Shown one piece after another: positions 9,001 through 14,545 of a stretch of 21,111 nucleotides of DNA. The stretch is taken from the IMG/VR virus record IMGVR_UViG_3300034523_000037, positions 1 through 21,111 of that record, one strand, 5' to 3'. Below the pieces are notes generated by a model that was not told the origin of the DNA, ran no database searches, and saw nothing but the letters and a program-made list of their open reading frames with translations. The position numbers and the translations under genes were made by a program. Position 1 is the stretch's first letter. Each line of letters begins with the position of its first letter. This stretch comes from a virus.

Positions 9001-9977
9001 AGAGATACGACAAGTCCGGTACCGACCCTGGCAGCATATGCGCCCGTGATCGCCATCAGTGCATCGGTGTTCTCGGCTACGGTCTTCAGGCCATCGCCAC
9101 CGACCGCCACCAGACTTCCGAGAGCATTGGCAATGCTCTGGATACCTATGACCACTTCAGGCTTGGCGAGCGAGCTGGCCAGGGCGTCTACCGAGCTCAC
9201 TACCGGGTCTACGTTGATCTGACCGATTGCAGCAAGGAAGTTGTTCTTCAGCGCGACAGAGGCCTGCTCGAACCGACGCGGCATCTTGTCCAATTCACTG
9301 TTCAGCGATGACAGCGATTTTAGGAGCGCGTTGGTGACCACATCAGATGTGATTTTGCCGTCAGCTGCCATCTGGCGGATCTGGCCGTTGGTTACGCCCA
9401 GATACTCCGCTAGGGCACGAGTGATTCGCGGGCCTTGCTCCATCACAGAGTTCAGTTCTTCGCCGCGCAGAGTGCCAGATGCCAGGCCTTGAGACAGCTG
9501 AATCGCTGCGTTCGAAGCCTCCTGCATCGTCGCGCCGGAGATCACGAAAGCCTTGTTCAGGGCGTCCGTGACGTTCAGCAACTGTTCCTGGGTGAACCCT
9601 GCGCCGCGAGTGGCGTTAGCCAAGCGGGCGTACAGGGACACGGTAGACTCAAGCGAGCTGCCGGTGTTGTTGGCCATGGCCAGCAGCTTCTGGAACGACT
9701 CGCTTGCGTTCTGGGATGAAGTGCTTACCAGTGCCAGCGAGCCCTGCATGGACTTGAACGAGTCGGTGAGGCGCAATACCTCACGCGTCACAGCCCCCAC
9801 ACCAAGGGCGGCAAGTGCGCTGCCAGCGGCGCGCGCGGCAGTTCCTAGCCCGCGAACATTGACCGTAGCCTCGCCGCCGGCATCACTCAAGCTATTGAGG
9901 CTGGTCCGAAGCTGATCGATCTGCTGCCGTGCGTTCCGCGAATCGATGACTATCGCGAGGCGGGATTCCTGAGCCAT
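6072..9977 (-). CDS. Tail tape measure protein (lambda gpH-like)
   Basis: At 1301 residues this is the longest gene in the window. It starts with a tape-measure type N-terminus (SRLAIVIDSRNARQQIDQLR, a Gly/Ala-rich stretch, then VTREVLRLTDSFKSMQGSL and LMANNTGSS-type repeats; the GLASGTLRGEELNSVMEQGP segment at about 165-185 is very characteristic of lambda-type tape measures). Residues about 340-490 are an Ala/Gln-rich coiled coil, about 505-535 form a hydrophobic segment, and about 1120-1180 a second Ala-rich hydrophobic region. The C-terminus carries the common GGYVRGPGSSTSDSIPANLS and NGEFVVNAAATRKN motifs (about 1181-1215). Using the known rule of about 1.5 angstrom per residue, the tail would be near 195 nm. 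The ATG follows GGAGAAAGGC and a terminator. It is the scaffold that sets tail length and is later ejected into the cell. Confidence 0.93.
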   Translation of the reverse strand: MAQESRLAIVIDSRNARQQIDQLRTSLNSLSDAGGEATVNVRGLGTAARAAGSALAALGVGAVTREVLRLTDSFKSMQGSLALVSTSSQNASESFQKLLAMANNTGSSLESTVSLYARLANATRGAGFTQEQLLNVTDALNKAFVISGATMQEASNAAIQLSQGLASGTLRGEELNSVMEQGPRITRALAEYLGVTNGQIRQMAADGKITSDVVTNALLKSLSSLNSELDKMPRRFEQASVALKNNFLAAIGQINVDPVVSSVDALASSLAKPEVVIGIQSIANALGSLVAVGGDGLKTVAENTDALMAITGAYAARVGTGLVVSLAAATKARYAEIAATQQQVIVEKQAEVASTAAAAQASRKAMAEEAAAVAVTQRSLAETSAARAAQANTVAQLQAVQQQLAADRALEAQRLQAQINDVGRQQSLTRLAEIRRTEAAITLQQAAAERALSQAAGQEVLIQGQLAAGQARLTTLREADTAAVVAQNAAQVRLNAAQSLGARASAGLMALAGGPIGLLTTAITVAAGAAIYFATSTDSATQSLIDQNLTLDDSIAKFKQLSAEQQRFQSAKWMEAQRDATKDASSALDEYFTRAFDGLNSLGASGVESADTFKRMFEEVRNGQRTLDSLTGWLTSNTQISGVYRDELVKIGAEYSASSQKADDYARLLDRSKTAMDGATSSAKSLASAQQASAAAVGGGAQAWDKYIAQLTQTRDLVGANTAQEAAYTAAKTGFNSQQVEYARLIGEQTDLLKQYEEAVKEGKKADQDRLRVQLTASITASEAIKSQMESQGRSMKTMAENAESSAKRQVDAIQTVIDQTVRYAKGLSLVEKYEPKQNLQGASLLTFGQAQPAAQSQPSAKTKTVAEMVQEVLDQIDGNTTAKTKTPTGQKGLSSKLNEAQTAFDNLYKAAQPAKFALQEYVERQSQLELLLSKGKITQEQYNEALAQSSLKYAEVVQGQDEHLARLKQINDQYVKGQSLAELYAQKAAATEIQGPAGKIAQAGINASINNQIFSGKPNSSNLDASIGGAGSEIARMAQENEQLQAWYDQRIAMYQQYRQLEVENAAQYDEAIRQLEAKRKEDTLSNEQAMNVARLSLAEGMFGDLTSIVGTFAGEQSTAYKAMFAVQKAASIAQSLISIQTGIAMAAANPFPLNLAAMATVAAATASIVGNIQSVGLNLATGGYVRGPGSSTSDSIPANLSNGEFVVNAAATRKNRALLEAINSGERVTASGASSSGSNGGGMALTVNLIEDKSNPGKVTQTTNDDGSVTLQMTVASIMGETQVFQAISTKFGLQPVGS

Positions 9978-9993
9978 GCCTTTCTCCGGGCGT

Positions 9994-10013
9994 AAAAAAA
10001 CCCGCTCGGCGGG
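9994..10013 (-). terminator. Intrinsic terminator between GT and the tape measure
   Basis: On the minus strand a perfect stem CCCGC/GCGGG with loop CGA is followed by seven T. The stem begins directly at the stop codon of the GT frame (10014-10016). The T-tract and the following bases (GGTTTTTTTACGCC) are identical to those of the terminator near 12067. The tape measure is needed in few copies per virion compared with tube protein, so a partial terminator here makes sense. Confidence 0.85.
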
Positions 10014-10813
10014 CTATCGTTTTTTCGGCGGTGCTTTGGGCTTGGCGCTCTCTTGCTGCTCGTCCCAATGCCGCCTGAACTCGTCATCTAGCGCGAATAT
10101 CGAGGCGTCGAACTCATCCCGGCAAATTGCCGAGGGGTACCGCTCCAGATACTGACCGATGATTGCTGGCGAGATCGGGGCGGGTGCTCCAACCATTCCG
10201 ACATACTGTCGAGATCTCCCAATGTGGCCGTAGGCCTCAAGGATCTCGGCGGTGACCGGGTCAATTTCAGGTTCAGGAGGAACAGGCTCTACGCCTTTAA
10301 GACGCTCTCTCTTCCAGCGGGCTTTCTCGTTCGCCTCCCCCGCCCAGTCTCGCCCCCAGCAGTAGGCTTCAACGGCTTTTTTGCAGTCTCTTTGGCCCGC
10401 TCCTCAGCCCGCGTGGCGATATCAGAAGCCACCTGCAGGGCAGTGAAGTAGACGTCTGGACGCTGGGCAATGAGTAGCTTTCCGCGCTCCTTGGTGTAGG
10501 GCGTGTCCACGCCCGGCTGCTCAGCCTCTTCCACCCCTTCCCAGCCGAGAATGATGTGCTTGCACACCAGATCGACCAGCATGTCATCCATGCTTTCAAT
10601 GTCCTGGATTTCGGCGTTCGCCGGGTCGAAACCTTCGGTGCCAACGCCATAGCGAGAATCGACAATAGCCTGGTGCCGCTGGATCAGCGCGTGGTGAGAC
10701 TTGAACTTCGGATTAGCTGCCGAACCGACCTTGATCCTCACGCCTGGGGCAATTTCCACCCACCGCGTGCCTTCAAGGTCCAACTTTGGGGCCTGGGAAA
10801 TGACAAGAGCCAT
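10014..10813 (-). CDS. Tail assembly chaperone GT, minus-1 frameshift fusion product
   Basis: The fusion is complement(join(10014..10376,10376..10813)), predicted at 266 residues: the first 146 residues of the G-like protein, then 120 residues from the minus-1 frame. I translated the minus-1 frame by hand from the slippery site at 10376-10382 to the stop at 10014. It stays open, and the sequence looks like real protein (AVEAYCWGRDWAGEANEKAR, then ERLKGVEPVPPEPEIDPVTA and GRSRQYVGMVGAP). In lambda, gpG and gpGT bind the tape measure and recruit tube subunits; neither stays in the virion. An ATG at 10196 lies inside this frame, so automatic gene callers would probably report a separate 60-residue ORF there. 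I consider that a truncated view of the T domain. Confidence 0.85.
10289..10813 (-). CDS. Tail assembly chaperone G-like protein (zero-frame product)
   Basis: A protein of 174 residues encoded between the major tail protein and the tape measure, the invariant position of the tail assembly chaperone in siphophages. The N-terminal 60 residues are beta-rich (WVEIAPGVRIKVGSAANPKF), followed by a helical part (DMLVDLVCKHIILGWEGVEE) and a basic, low-complexity tail (KPTAGGETGRGRRTRKPAG) that is read only in the zero frame. The ATG at 10813 is preceded by AGAGGAATACC. Most ribosomes should make this short form; a minority shift at 10376-10382 to make GT. The odd basic tail after the slippery site is expected, as it only terminates the short product. 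Confidence 0.85.
   Translation of the reverse strand: MALVISQAPKLDLEGTRWVEIAPGVRIKVGSAANPKFKSHHALIQRHQAIVDSRYGVGTEGFDPANAEIQDIESMDDMLVDLVCKHIILGWEGVEEAEQPGVDTPYTKERGKLLIAQRPDVYFTALQVASDIATRAEERAKETAKKPLKPTAGGETGRGRRTRKPAGRESVLKA
10376..10382 (-). promoter_or_regulatory. Programmed minus-1 ribosomal frameshift site (A-AAA-AAG)
   Basis: On the minus strand the zero frame reads GCA AAA AAG CCG, i.e. the heptamer A-AAA-AAG in the correct phase. This is the most efficient minus-1 slippery heptamer known in bacteria (the E. coli dnaX type). A GAGGAG motif lies 17 bases upstream, somewhat further than the dnaX stimulator. A possible GCGGG/CCCGC hairpin lies about 35-60 bases downstream, which is weak evidence. 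Confidence 0.88.
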
Positions 10814-10829
10814 GGTATTCCTCTGCGGT

Positions 10830-10864
10830 AAAAGGCCCGACGCGCACCGCAGGGCGCGCCGGGC
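10830..10864 (-). terminator. Strong GC hairpin with short T-tract after the major tail protein
   Basis: On the minus strand an 11-bp stem (GCCCGGCGCGC/GCGCGTCGGGC with one G-T pair) and an 8-base loop is followed by CTTTT. It fills the gap between the major tail protein stop and the G-like start. The short T-tract suggests a leaky terminator or an mRNA-stabilising 3-prime hairpin for the highly expressed tube gene. Confidence 0.6.
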
Positions 10865-10870
10865 AAAGGA

Positions 10871-12040
10871 TTAAGCGGTGACGGTGACAGCGCAGGTGTC
10901 GGTCTTGGTGCCGTCTGCGACGCTGGTAGCCGTGATGGTGGCGGTGCCGGCGGTCAGGCCGGTGACCAAGCCGGTGGCGCTGACACTGGCGACCGCTGGG
11001 TCCGAGGTGGTCCACTCGACCAGCTGGCTCGCACCAACCGGGGTGACTACGGCCTCGAGGTCGGCGGTTTCATCAACGGCCAGACTCAAGGTGGCAGGTG
11101 TCACCTCTACAGCAGCGATTACAATCGGTGCCGGCAGGCGGGTGATGGTCGGCGGCACGCGGCGAGCGGTGTAGCTCAGCTCCACCTGGATGATGTCGGT
11201 GGCGCCGCCGTCCGGCCAATCGCCGCTGACTTCCATCTCAGGGATGAAGAAGGTGTAGCCCCCGTCTGCGTTGCTCAGGGTGAACTCGAAGCTCACTGCG
11301 TCACCAGTCTGCTGCGCCTTCCAGTATTCGTAGGCGGTCTTGGACCAGCTCATGGTGATCGAGCCGCCCGGCACGAAGGTGGTCTGAATGATGTTGCCGG
11401 CAAACGGGTTGCCGTTGCCGATGCATCGCTGGGTCTGCGAGTTATTGGCGAACTGCAGGTTGAAGGTGTCAACGCACGCGTTGTCGTCACCCAGTTGCAC
11501 GCCGTTGATCTTCAGCCCGGTCACGTCCTTGAAGCCGTAGCGCCGCTGGTTGGCCTCGGGCGCCGGGCTGACGATGAACGACGTGTTGTCTGCCTTGTCC
11601 TGCCACGATGTGGCCATGAACGTGGTGGTGACGGTGATCTCGTTGTCGTTCGGGACCTCGATGTTGATCGTGTCAACCTGAGCGCCCCGGGCAATGCCCG
11701 CGATACCCACGTCAGCGTCGTATGCGGCGATGGAGAACGAGATTCGCTCGTTGCCCATGGTCAGGGTATTGCCGACCCAGTTCGCGCCGAAGCAGGAGGC
11801 CAGGAACTCGTCCAGGGCGCCGTAGCGGAACTTGGTTTCGATATCGCCGCCTACGTCCACAGTCGTCTGGGCAGTGCCCTGCGACATCCGGGTTTCGCCG
11901 ATCTCGTTGTTCTCTTCGGTGTTGTAGGTGGGCACCAGGCCGAAGCTGACGCGGGTCAGCACGTTCCATGGGCCCGGCGGGGTGATCCCCGGCGTAACTT
12001 CGCGAATCCACGCGGTTGAGCGTTTTGCACCGCTACTCAT
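10871..12040 (-). CDS. Major tail tube protein with C-terminal Big_2 Ig-like domain
   Basis: A protein of 389 residues in the tube-protein position, upstream of the G/GT chaperones and the tape measure. Residues 1 to about 305 form the tube part (STAWIREVTPGITPPGPWNV opening, TRMSQGTAQTTVDVGGDIET, FNLQFANNSQTQRCIGNGNP), a pattern typical of Pseudomonas and lambda-like tail tube proteins. Residues about 311-389 are a bacterial Ig-like group 2 (Big_2) domain: VEVTPATLSLAVDETADLEA, VEWTTSDPAVASVSATGLVT, then GLTAGTATITAT. Lambda gpV has the same architecture; the domain decorates the tube surface and is not needed for polymerisation. The ATG at 12040 has AGGAG nine bases upstream and follows a terminator. 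Confidence 0.9.
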   Translation of the reverse strand: MSSGAKRSTAWIREVTPGITPPGPWNVLTRVSFGLVPTYNTEENNEIGETRMSQGTAQTTVDVGGDIETKFRYGALDEFLASCFGANWVGNTLTMGNERISFSIAAYDADVGIAGIARGAQVDTINIEVPNDNEITVTTTFMATSWQDKADNTSFIVSPAPEANQRRYGFKDVTGLKINGVQLGDDNACVDTFNLQFANNSQTQRCIGNGNPFAGNIIQTTFVPGGSITMSWSKTAYEYWKAQQTGDAVSFEFTLSNADGGYTFFIPEMEVSGDWPDGGATDIIQVELSYTARRVPPTITRLPAPIVIAAVEVTPATLSLAVDETADLEAVVTPVGASQLVEWTTSDPAVASVSATGLVTGLTAGTATITATSVADGTKTDTCAVTVTA

Positions 12041-12051
12041 GGGGTGTTTCT

Positions 12052-12063
12052 CCTATCGATAGG
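12052..12063. repeat. Perfect 12-bp palindrome overlapping the major tail protein RBS
   Basis: CCTATCGATAGG is a perfect palindrome between the terminator at 12067 and the tube gene start. Its minus-strand copy supplies the AGG of the AGGAG ribosome binding site. It could be a protein-binding site or chance; there is no other copy in the window that I noticed. Confidence 0.5.
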
Positions 12064-12066
12064 CGT

Positions 12067-12088
12067 AAAAAAACCGCCATGTGGCGGT
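12067..12088 (-). terminator. Intrinsic terminator upstream of the major tail protein gene
   Basis: On the minus strand a perfect 6-bp stem ACCGCC/GGCGGT with loop ACAT runs straight into TTTTTTT. It lies between the 63-residue small gene and the tube gene. The trailing GGTTTTTTTACGCC is identical to that at 9990-10003. Full termination here would block expression of the abundant tube protein, so it must be leaky, antiterminated, or bypassed by a promoter I cannot see. Confidence 0.85.
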
Positions 12089-12105
12089 GCAGGGTTTGCT
12101 TGTGG

Positions 12106-12297
12106 TCAGGCGGGAATAGTGCGGACCACGATGATCGGCAACGGGTCGTCGTCAGGCCTGAATACGACCTCGTTGTGCTCGAGCAGCGGCTCGGTGTACT
12201 CAACGATCGATCCGTCTTCCTGAATGGCCCTGGTGGTGTGCGCAACAGCGCGGTCTACCGCTTCGCCATTGAAGCGGACCTTCATCGTCTGGCTCAT
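12106..12297 (-). CDS. Small hypothetical protein between tail terminator and tube genes
   Basis: A 63-residue protein (MSQTMKVRFNGEAVDRAVAH opening; later VVFRPDDDPLPIIVVRTIPA). The start overlaps the stop of the tail terminator gene as TGATG, and an alternative ATG lies four codons in. It is acidic, predicted beta-rich, with no membrane segment or known motif. The tight coupling and sensible amino-acid composition argue that it is real. I do not recognise a family. Its position suggests a minor tail or neck component, or a regulator of tube expression, but this is inference only. Confidence 0.65.
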   Translation of the reverse strand: MSQTMKVRFNGEAVDRAVAHTTRAIQEDGSIVEYTEPLLEHNEVVFRPDDDPLPIIVVRTIPA

Positions 12298-12701
12298 CAG
12301 TAGGCCCTGTATGGGAGCGAGATGTTGACCTGATACCAGCCGTTACCTTCGTCACCAACCACGCTTGGCGATGCAGCGAAGAAGTCCAGCGGCCCTTCTG
12401 GCGCGCTGTAGTACTCGAAGTGCTGCACCAGGGTGTCGGCAGCCTTGGTGATGGCCAGGGTGCCCTTGTAGGTCGGCACGAACAGCTGAATCACAAGTAC
12501 GCCAGTGCGGCGCACGCTAGGCCCGTTGCCGACCTCTGGCGTGCTGCTCAGGCCAGGGATATCAGCCAGGCGGGCCCAGATGGTCATCCCAGCCGGGTCG
12601 AATGGCGCCACGTTGTTCGGGTAGTCCACGTTCGCGGATGGGATGCCGGACCACTGCTGCATGCGGCCAATGACGATGGCCCGGATCTGTTCGAAGGTCA
12701 T
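12297..12701 (-). CDS. Tail terminator protein (DUF4128-like)
   Basis: A protein of 134 residues (MTFEQIRAIVIGRMQQWSGI opening; IWARLADIPG; GVLVIQLFVPTYKGT; WYQVNISLPYRAY at the end). The size, the helix then beta-sheet layout, and the position between the gp10-like gene and the tube gene match phage tail terminators of the lambda gpU fold, probably the DUF4128 family. Terminators cap the tail tube once the tape-measure length is reached and join it to the neck. The ATG overlaps the previous stop as ATGA, indicating translational coupling. Confidence 0.75.
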   Translation of the reverse strand: MTFEQIRAIVIGRMQQWSGIPSANVDYPNNVAPFDPAGMTIWARLADIPGLSSTPEVGNGPSVRRTGVLVIQLFVPTYKGTLAITKAADTLVQHFEYYSAPEGPLDFFAASPSVVGDEGNGWYQVNISLPYRAY

Positions 12702-13087
12702 GAGTAGGCCTGCGATACGCCGTAGAAGCTGACTTCGTAGATTCCTCTCGGAGGAGCCTGCTTCGAATGCCCATCTTCAAGGGCCTGGGCGTATGGAAGA
12801 TTGTTTTGGATGAAGACCTGCGTGTACGGCTCCAGGCCGGTAACTGCTCGGACCCCGTTCTGGACGGTCTCAGCGCCAGTCGGATCGACGTTCACGGTGC
12901 TGGTGTACACCGGCGCCCCGACGCTGACGATGTTGTTACCACGGAAGCGCCCGGTATCAACCGGCGACCGCAGAACGATCTCGTTGAGCATGGCCATGGC
13001 GATAACCCTAACGCGCTGGCTCAGTTGCTCTTCAACCACCCCGGTGAACATGCTGGGCGGCGTGCTCCAGCCTCTGCTCTTGGCCAT
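12698..13087 (-). CDS. HK97 gp10-like neck / tail completion protein
   Basis: A protein of 129 residues with a pattern seen in HK97 gp10-like and minor tail Z-like proteins: RVRVIAMAMLNEIVLRSPVD followed by TGRFRGNNI, and LPYAQALEDGHSKQAPPRGI near the C-terminus (the Y-A-x-x-L-E-x-G-H/T-S motif followed by A-P). These proteins help connect the finished tail to the head. I choose the ATG at 13087 because GAGGA lies seven bases upstream; an in-frame GTG at 13093 would place it on top of the ribosome binding site. Two bases separate it from the upstream stop. Confidence 0.82.
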   Translation of the reverse strand: MAKSRGWSTPPSMFTGVVEEQLSQRVRVIAMAMLNEIVLRSPVDTGRFRGNNIVSVGAPVYTSTVNVDPTGAETVQNGVRAVTGLEPYTQVFIQNNLPYAQALEDGHSKQAPPRGIYEVSFYGVSQAYS

Positions 13088-13089
13088 GA

Positions 13090-13470
13090 TCACTTCCTCA
13101 GCTGGATTTCGTAGTGCGCCTTGGCTGGATCGATGCCTGGGCTGACGACGCGATAGGTAACCGGCTCTCCCGTGATCAGGTCGTTGGCTGTGATCTCGTG
13201 GCCTACCGCCGGCTTGTCCGTGACCTCATTGGCCAGGCAGATCAGCAGAACGTCGCCCACCAGGATGTTCAAACCGTCGATGCGCCGGCTGTCGTAGCTA
13301 TCGAGCACGCCGCGGCCGGTGTAGGTAACGTGCTGGGCCGTGGTGGTCTCGCTGACTGGATCCCAGACGCCGGGCCCCATGTAGGTACCGGTGAACGTCG
13401 ATACCGCATCGGCTAGGTCTTCGTCGAAGGCCTCGGCCAGGTCGGCCTGGATATCGTCGCGGAGCCCCAT
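13090..13470 (-). CDS. Head closure / neck protein candidate
   Basis: A protein of 126 residues (MGLRDDIQADLAEAFDEDLA opening with helical character, then beta-rich GTYMGPGVWDPVSE, YTGRGVLDSY, INILVGDVLLICLANE-type core and RVVSPGIDPAKAHYEIQLRK). Its place between a gp6-like connector and a gp10-like protein is where siphophages encode the head-closure or stopper protein (gp7/gpFII-like), and the beta-barrel-like C-terminal end fits. I know no definite family name from the sequence. The ATG at 13470 follows AAGGGG; a longer in-frame extension lies within the neighbouring gene and is rejected. Confidence 0.7.
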   Translation of the reverse strand: MGLRDDIQADLAEAFDEDLADAVSTFTGTYMGPGVWDPVSETTTAQHVTYTGRGVLDSYDSRRIDGLNILVGDVLLICLANEVTDKPAVGHEITANDLITGEPVTYRVVSPGIDPAKAHYEIQLRK

Positions 13471-13472
13471 GG

Positions 13473-13865
13473 CTATCCCCTTTTCACGGCAAAGGCGAAC
13501 GGATTGCTGCGCCATGGCGCCAGCAGCGCCAGTGCCAGCTGCACACAGGCTGGCTGGGCGACAGTGCTGGCCTTGTCGATCGAGCCGAAGGTCTTGCTGG
13601 TCGATACCGATCCGGCCTTGACGGTCTTCGCCTCGAGCGAGCCCTCGGTCTGCTGCTGGTAAAGCTTGCCTTGGGAGGCGCACTTGGCCAGCCGCGCTCC
13701 TGCCTGCTTCACATCGTCATGGATGTTGTCCATGTCGATGCCGACCAGGTTGAGCGCAGTCAGATAGGCATTCGCCTCGAAGACCGCCTCGTCCTTCAGC
13801 TCTGGAGCCTCCCAGTCAGGCCCGAGGATGGCGTCTACGTCGGCCACAGTGATGTAGGTAGCCAT
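13473..13865 (-). CDS. Head-tail connector, gp6 / DnaT_2-like
   Basis: A protein of 130 residues (MATYITVADVDAILGPDWEA; VFEANAYLTALNLVGID; VKQAGARLAKCASQGKLYQQ; then a C-terminal VQLALALLAPWR). The pattern matches phage proteins that databases name as putative DnaT-like ssDNA-binding (DnaT_2), which occupy the place of the HK97 gp6 connector after the capsid gene. The all-helical layout is consistent with a connector ring below the portal. I regard the DNA-replication label as misleading in this context. The ATG at 13865 has GGAGG five bases upstream; the longer in-frame extension to 14201 is the opposite-frame shadow of the next gene. Confidence 0.78.
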   Translation of the reverse strand: MATYITVADVDAILGPDWEAPELKDEAVFEANAYLTALNLVGIDMDNIHDDVKQAGARLAKCASQGKLYQQQTEGSLEAKTVKAGSVSTSKTFGSIDKASTVAQPACVQLALALLAPWRSNPFAFAVKRG

Positions 13866-13886
13866 CAGGCCTCCGCTTGAATGAGT

Positions 13887-13900
13887 GGGGCCAAGGCCCC
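13887..13900. repeat. GC-rich perfect hairpin between HeH protein and connector genes
   Basis: GGGGCC-AA-GGCCCC on the plus strand is perfectly self-complementary apart from its centre. It sits in the 40-base gap between two head genes, just after the stop at 13906, and lacks a T-tract on the coding strand. It may be an mRNA-processing or stabilising hairpin. Confidence 0.6.
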
Positions 13901-13905
13901 GGGGA

Positions 13906-14502
13906 TTACTGCTGGCCGAGTTCGGCAACCTGCTTCTGCAGCGACTCTTTAGAGGCGTTGGCGCGGTAGGTGACGTTCGCAGCGTCCAGCTTGGCTTTAA
14001 GCTCGTCGACCTCATTGGCCTCTCGGGCTTCTTCGGTCTCGAGCTCACGCTTGGCTGCCTGGGCCAGCAGGTCATCCACTTGCTTCTGCAGCAATCTGGC
14101 TTTCTCGGCTTCGCCGTCGCGCTCGCGCTGCAAGCTGGCGATGCCGGCATTGACCGCTTCCAGCACCTGGAAAAGGCGCCCGGCTGTTTCGCCAAGCTCA
14201 CCCTCTGGGCGCTCCAGGCTCTGAGCAGCGAGGGATTCGACGATCACCCCGACAGAGGCCAGCTCTGCAGTTAGGCGATCAAGCTCAGCTTGATCCGGGC
14301 CTTCGACGAGGGTCACGCGCTTCAGCGCCTCGACAAAAGTCACTTCAGCACCAGCATCTTCATAGGCGTCGGCCACCTTTGGCCAGTCACCTACGATCAC
14401 GACCGCCTTCACGCCAGGCTCGGGTCGGTCAAAGTGCTGAGGATTCCGATAACGCTTGCCTGGCTCGAACCCCGATGCCTGGGCGGTGTAGATCAGTTCC
14501 AT
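13906..14502 (-). CDS. Head-module structural protein with C-terminal HeH/LEM-like motif
   Basis: A protein of 198 residues encoded right after the capsid gene. The N-terminal 60 residues are beta-rich (MELIYTAQASGFEPGKRYRN; VKAVVIVGDWPKVADAYEDAGAE). Residues about 70-165 form a long Glu/Ala/Leu-rich coiled coil. The C-terminus (about 165-195: VDELKAKLDAANVTYRANAS, then KESLQKQVAEL) is a good match to the HeH/LEM motif (helix-extension-helix), which is often found in phage and DNA-associated proteins. The role is unknown; position suggests a virion component, for example a decoration or inner-head protein, possibly touching DNA. The ATG at 14502 is preceded by GGAGAACATC. Confidence 0.75.
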   Translation of the reverse strand: MELIYTAQASGFEPGKRYRNPQHFDRPEPGVKAVVIVGDWPKVADAYEDAGAEVTFVEALKRVTLVEGPDQAELDRLTAELASVGVIVESLAAQSLERPEGELGETAGRLFQVLEAVNAGIASLQRERDGEAEKARLLQKQVDDLLAQAAKRELETEEAREANEVDELKAKLDAANVTYRANASKESLQKQVAELGQQ

Positions 14503-14513
14503 GATGTTCTCCA

Positions 14514-14536
14514 GGACGACCCGTTGAGAGTCGTCC
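14514..14536. repeat. Hairpin between major capsid and HeH protein genes
   Basis: An inverted repeat GGACGAC / GTCGTCC with a 9-base loop follows the capsid stop and ends directly before the ribosome binding site of the HeH gene. There is no T-tract on the minus strand. It could protect the 3-prime end of the capsid mRNA or tune translation of the next gene. Confidence 0.6.
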
Positions 14537-14545
14537 GATGCGTGA

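Noticed and set aside
10014-10196. Stand-alone 60-residue gene starting at the ATG at 10196
   Set aside because: The frame is open and protein-like well upstream, back to the slippery site, and the ATG has no good ribosome binding site, so it is better read as the end of the GT frameshift product.
13473-13865. DNA replication role (DnaT-like) for the connector gene
   Set aside because: The database name is inherited from a weak family label; position between capsid and neck genes argues for a gp6-like connector.
13866-14201. N-terminal extension of the connector gene frame
   Set aside because: The added residues are a Ser/Arg/Pro-rich shadow of the HeH protein in another frame; the ATG at 13865 has a strong GGAGG site.
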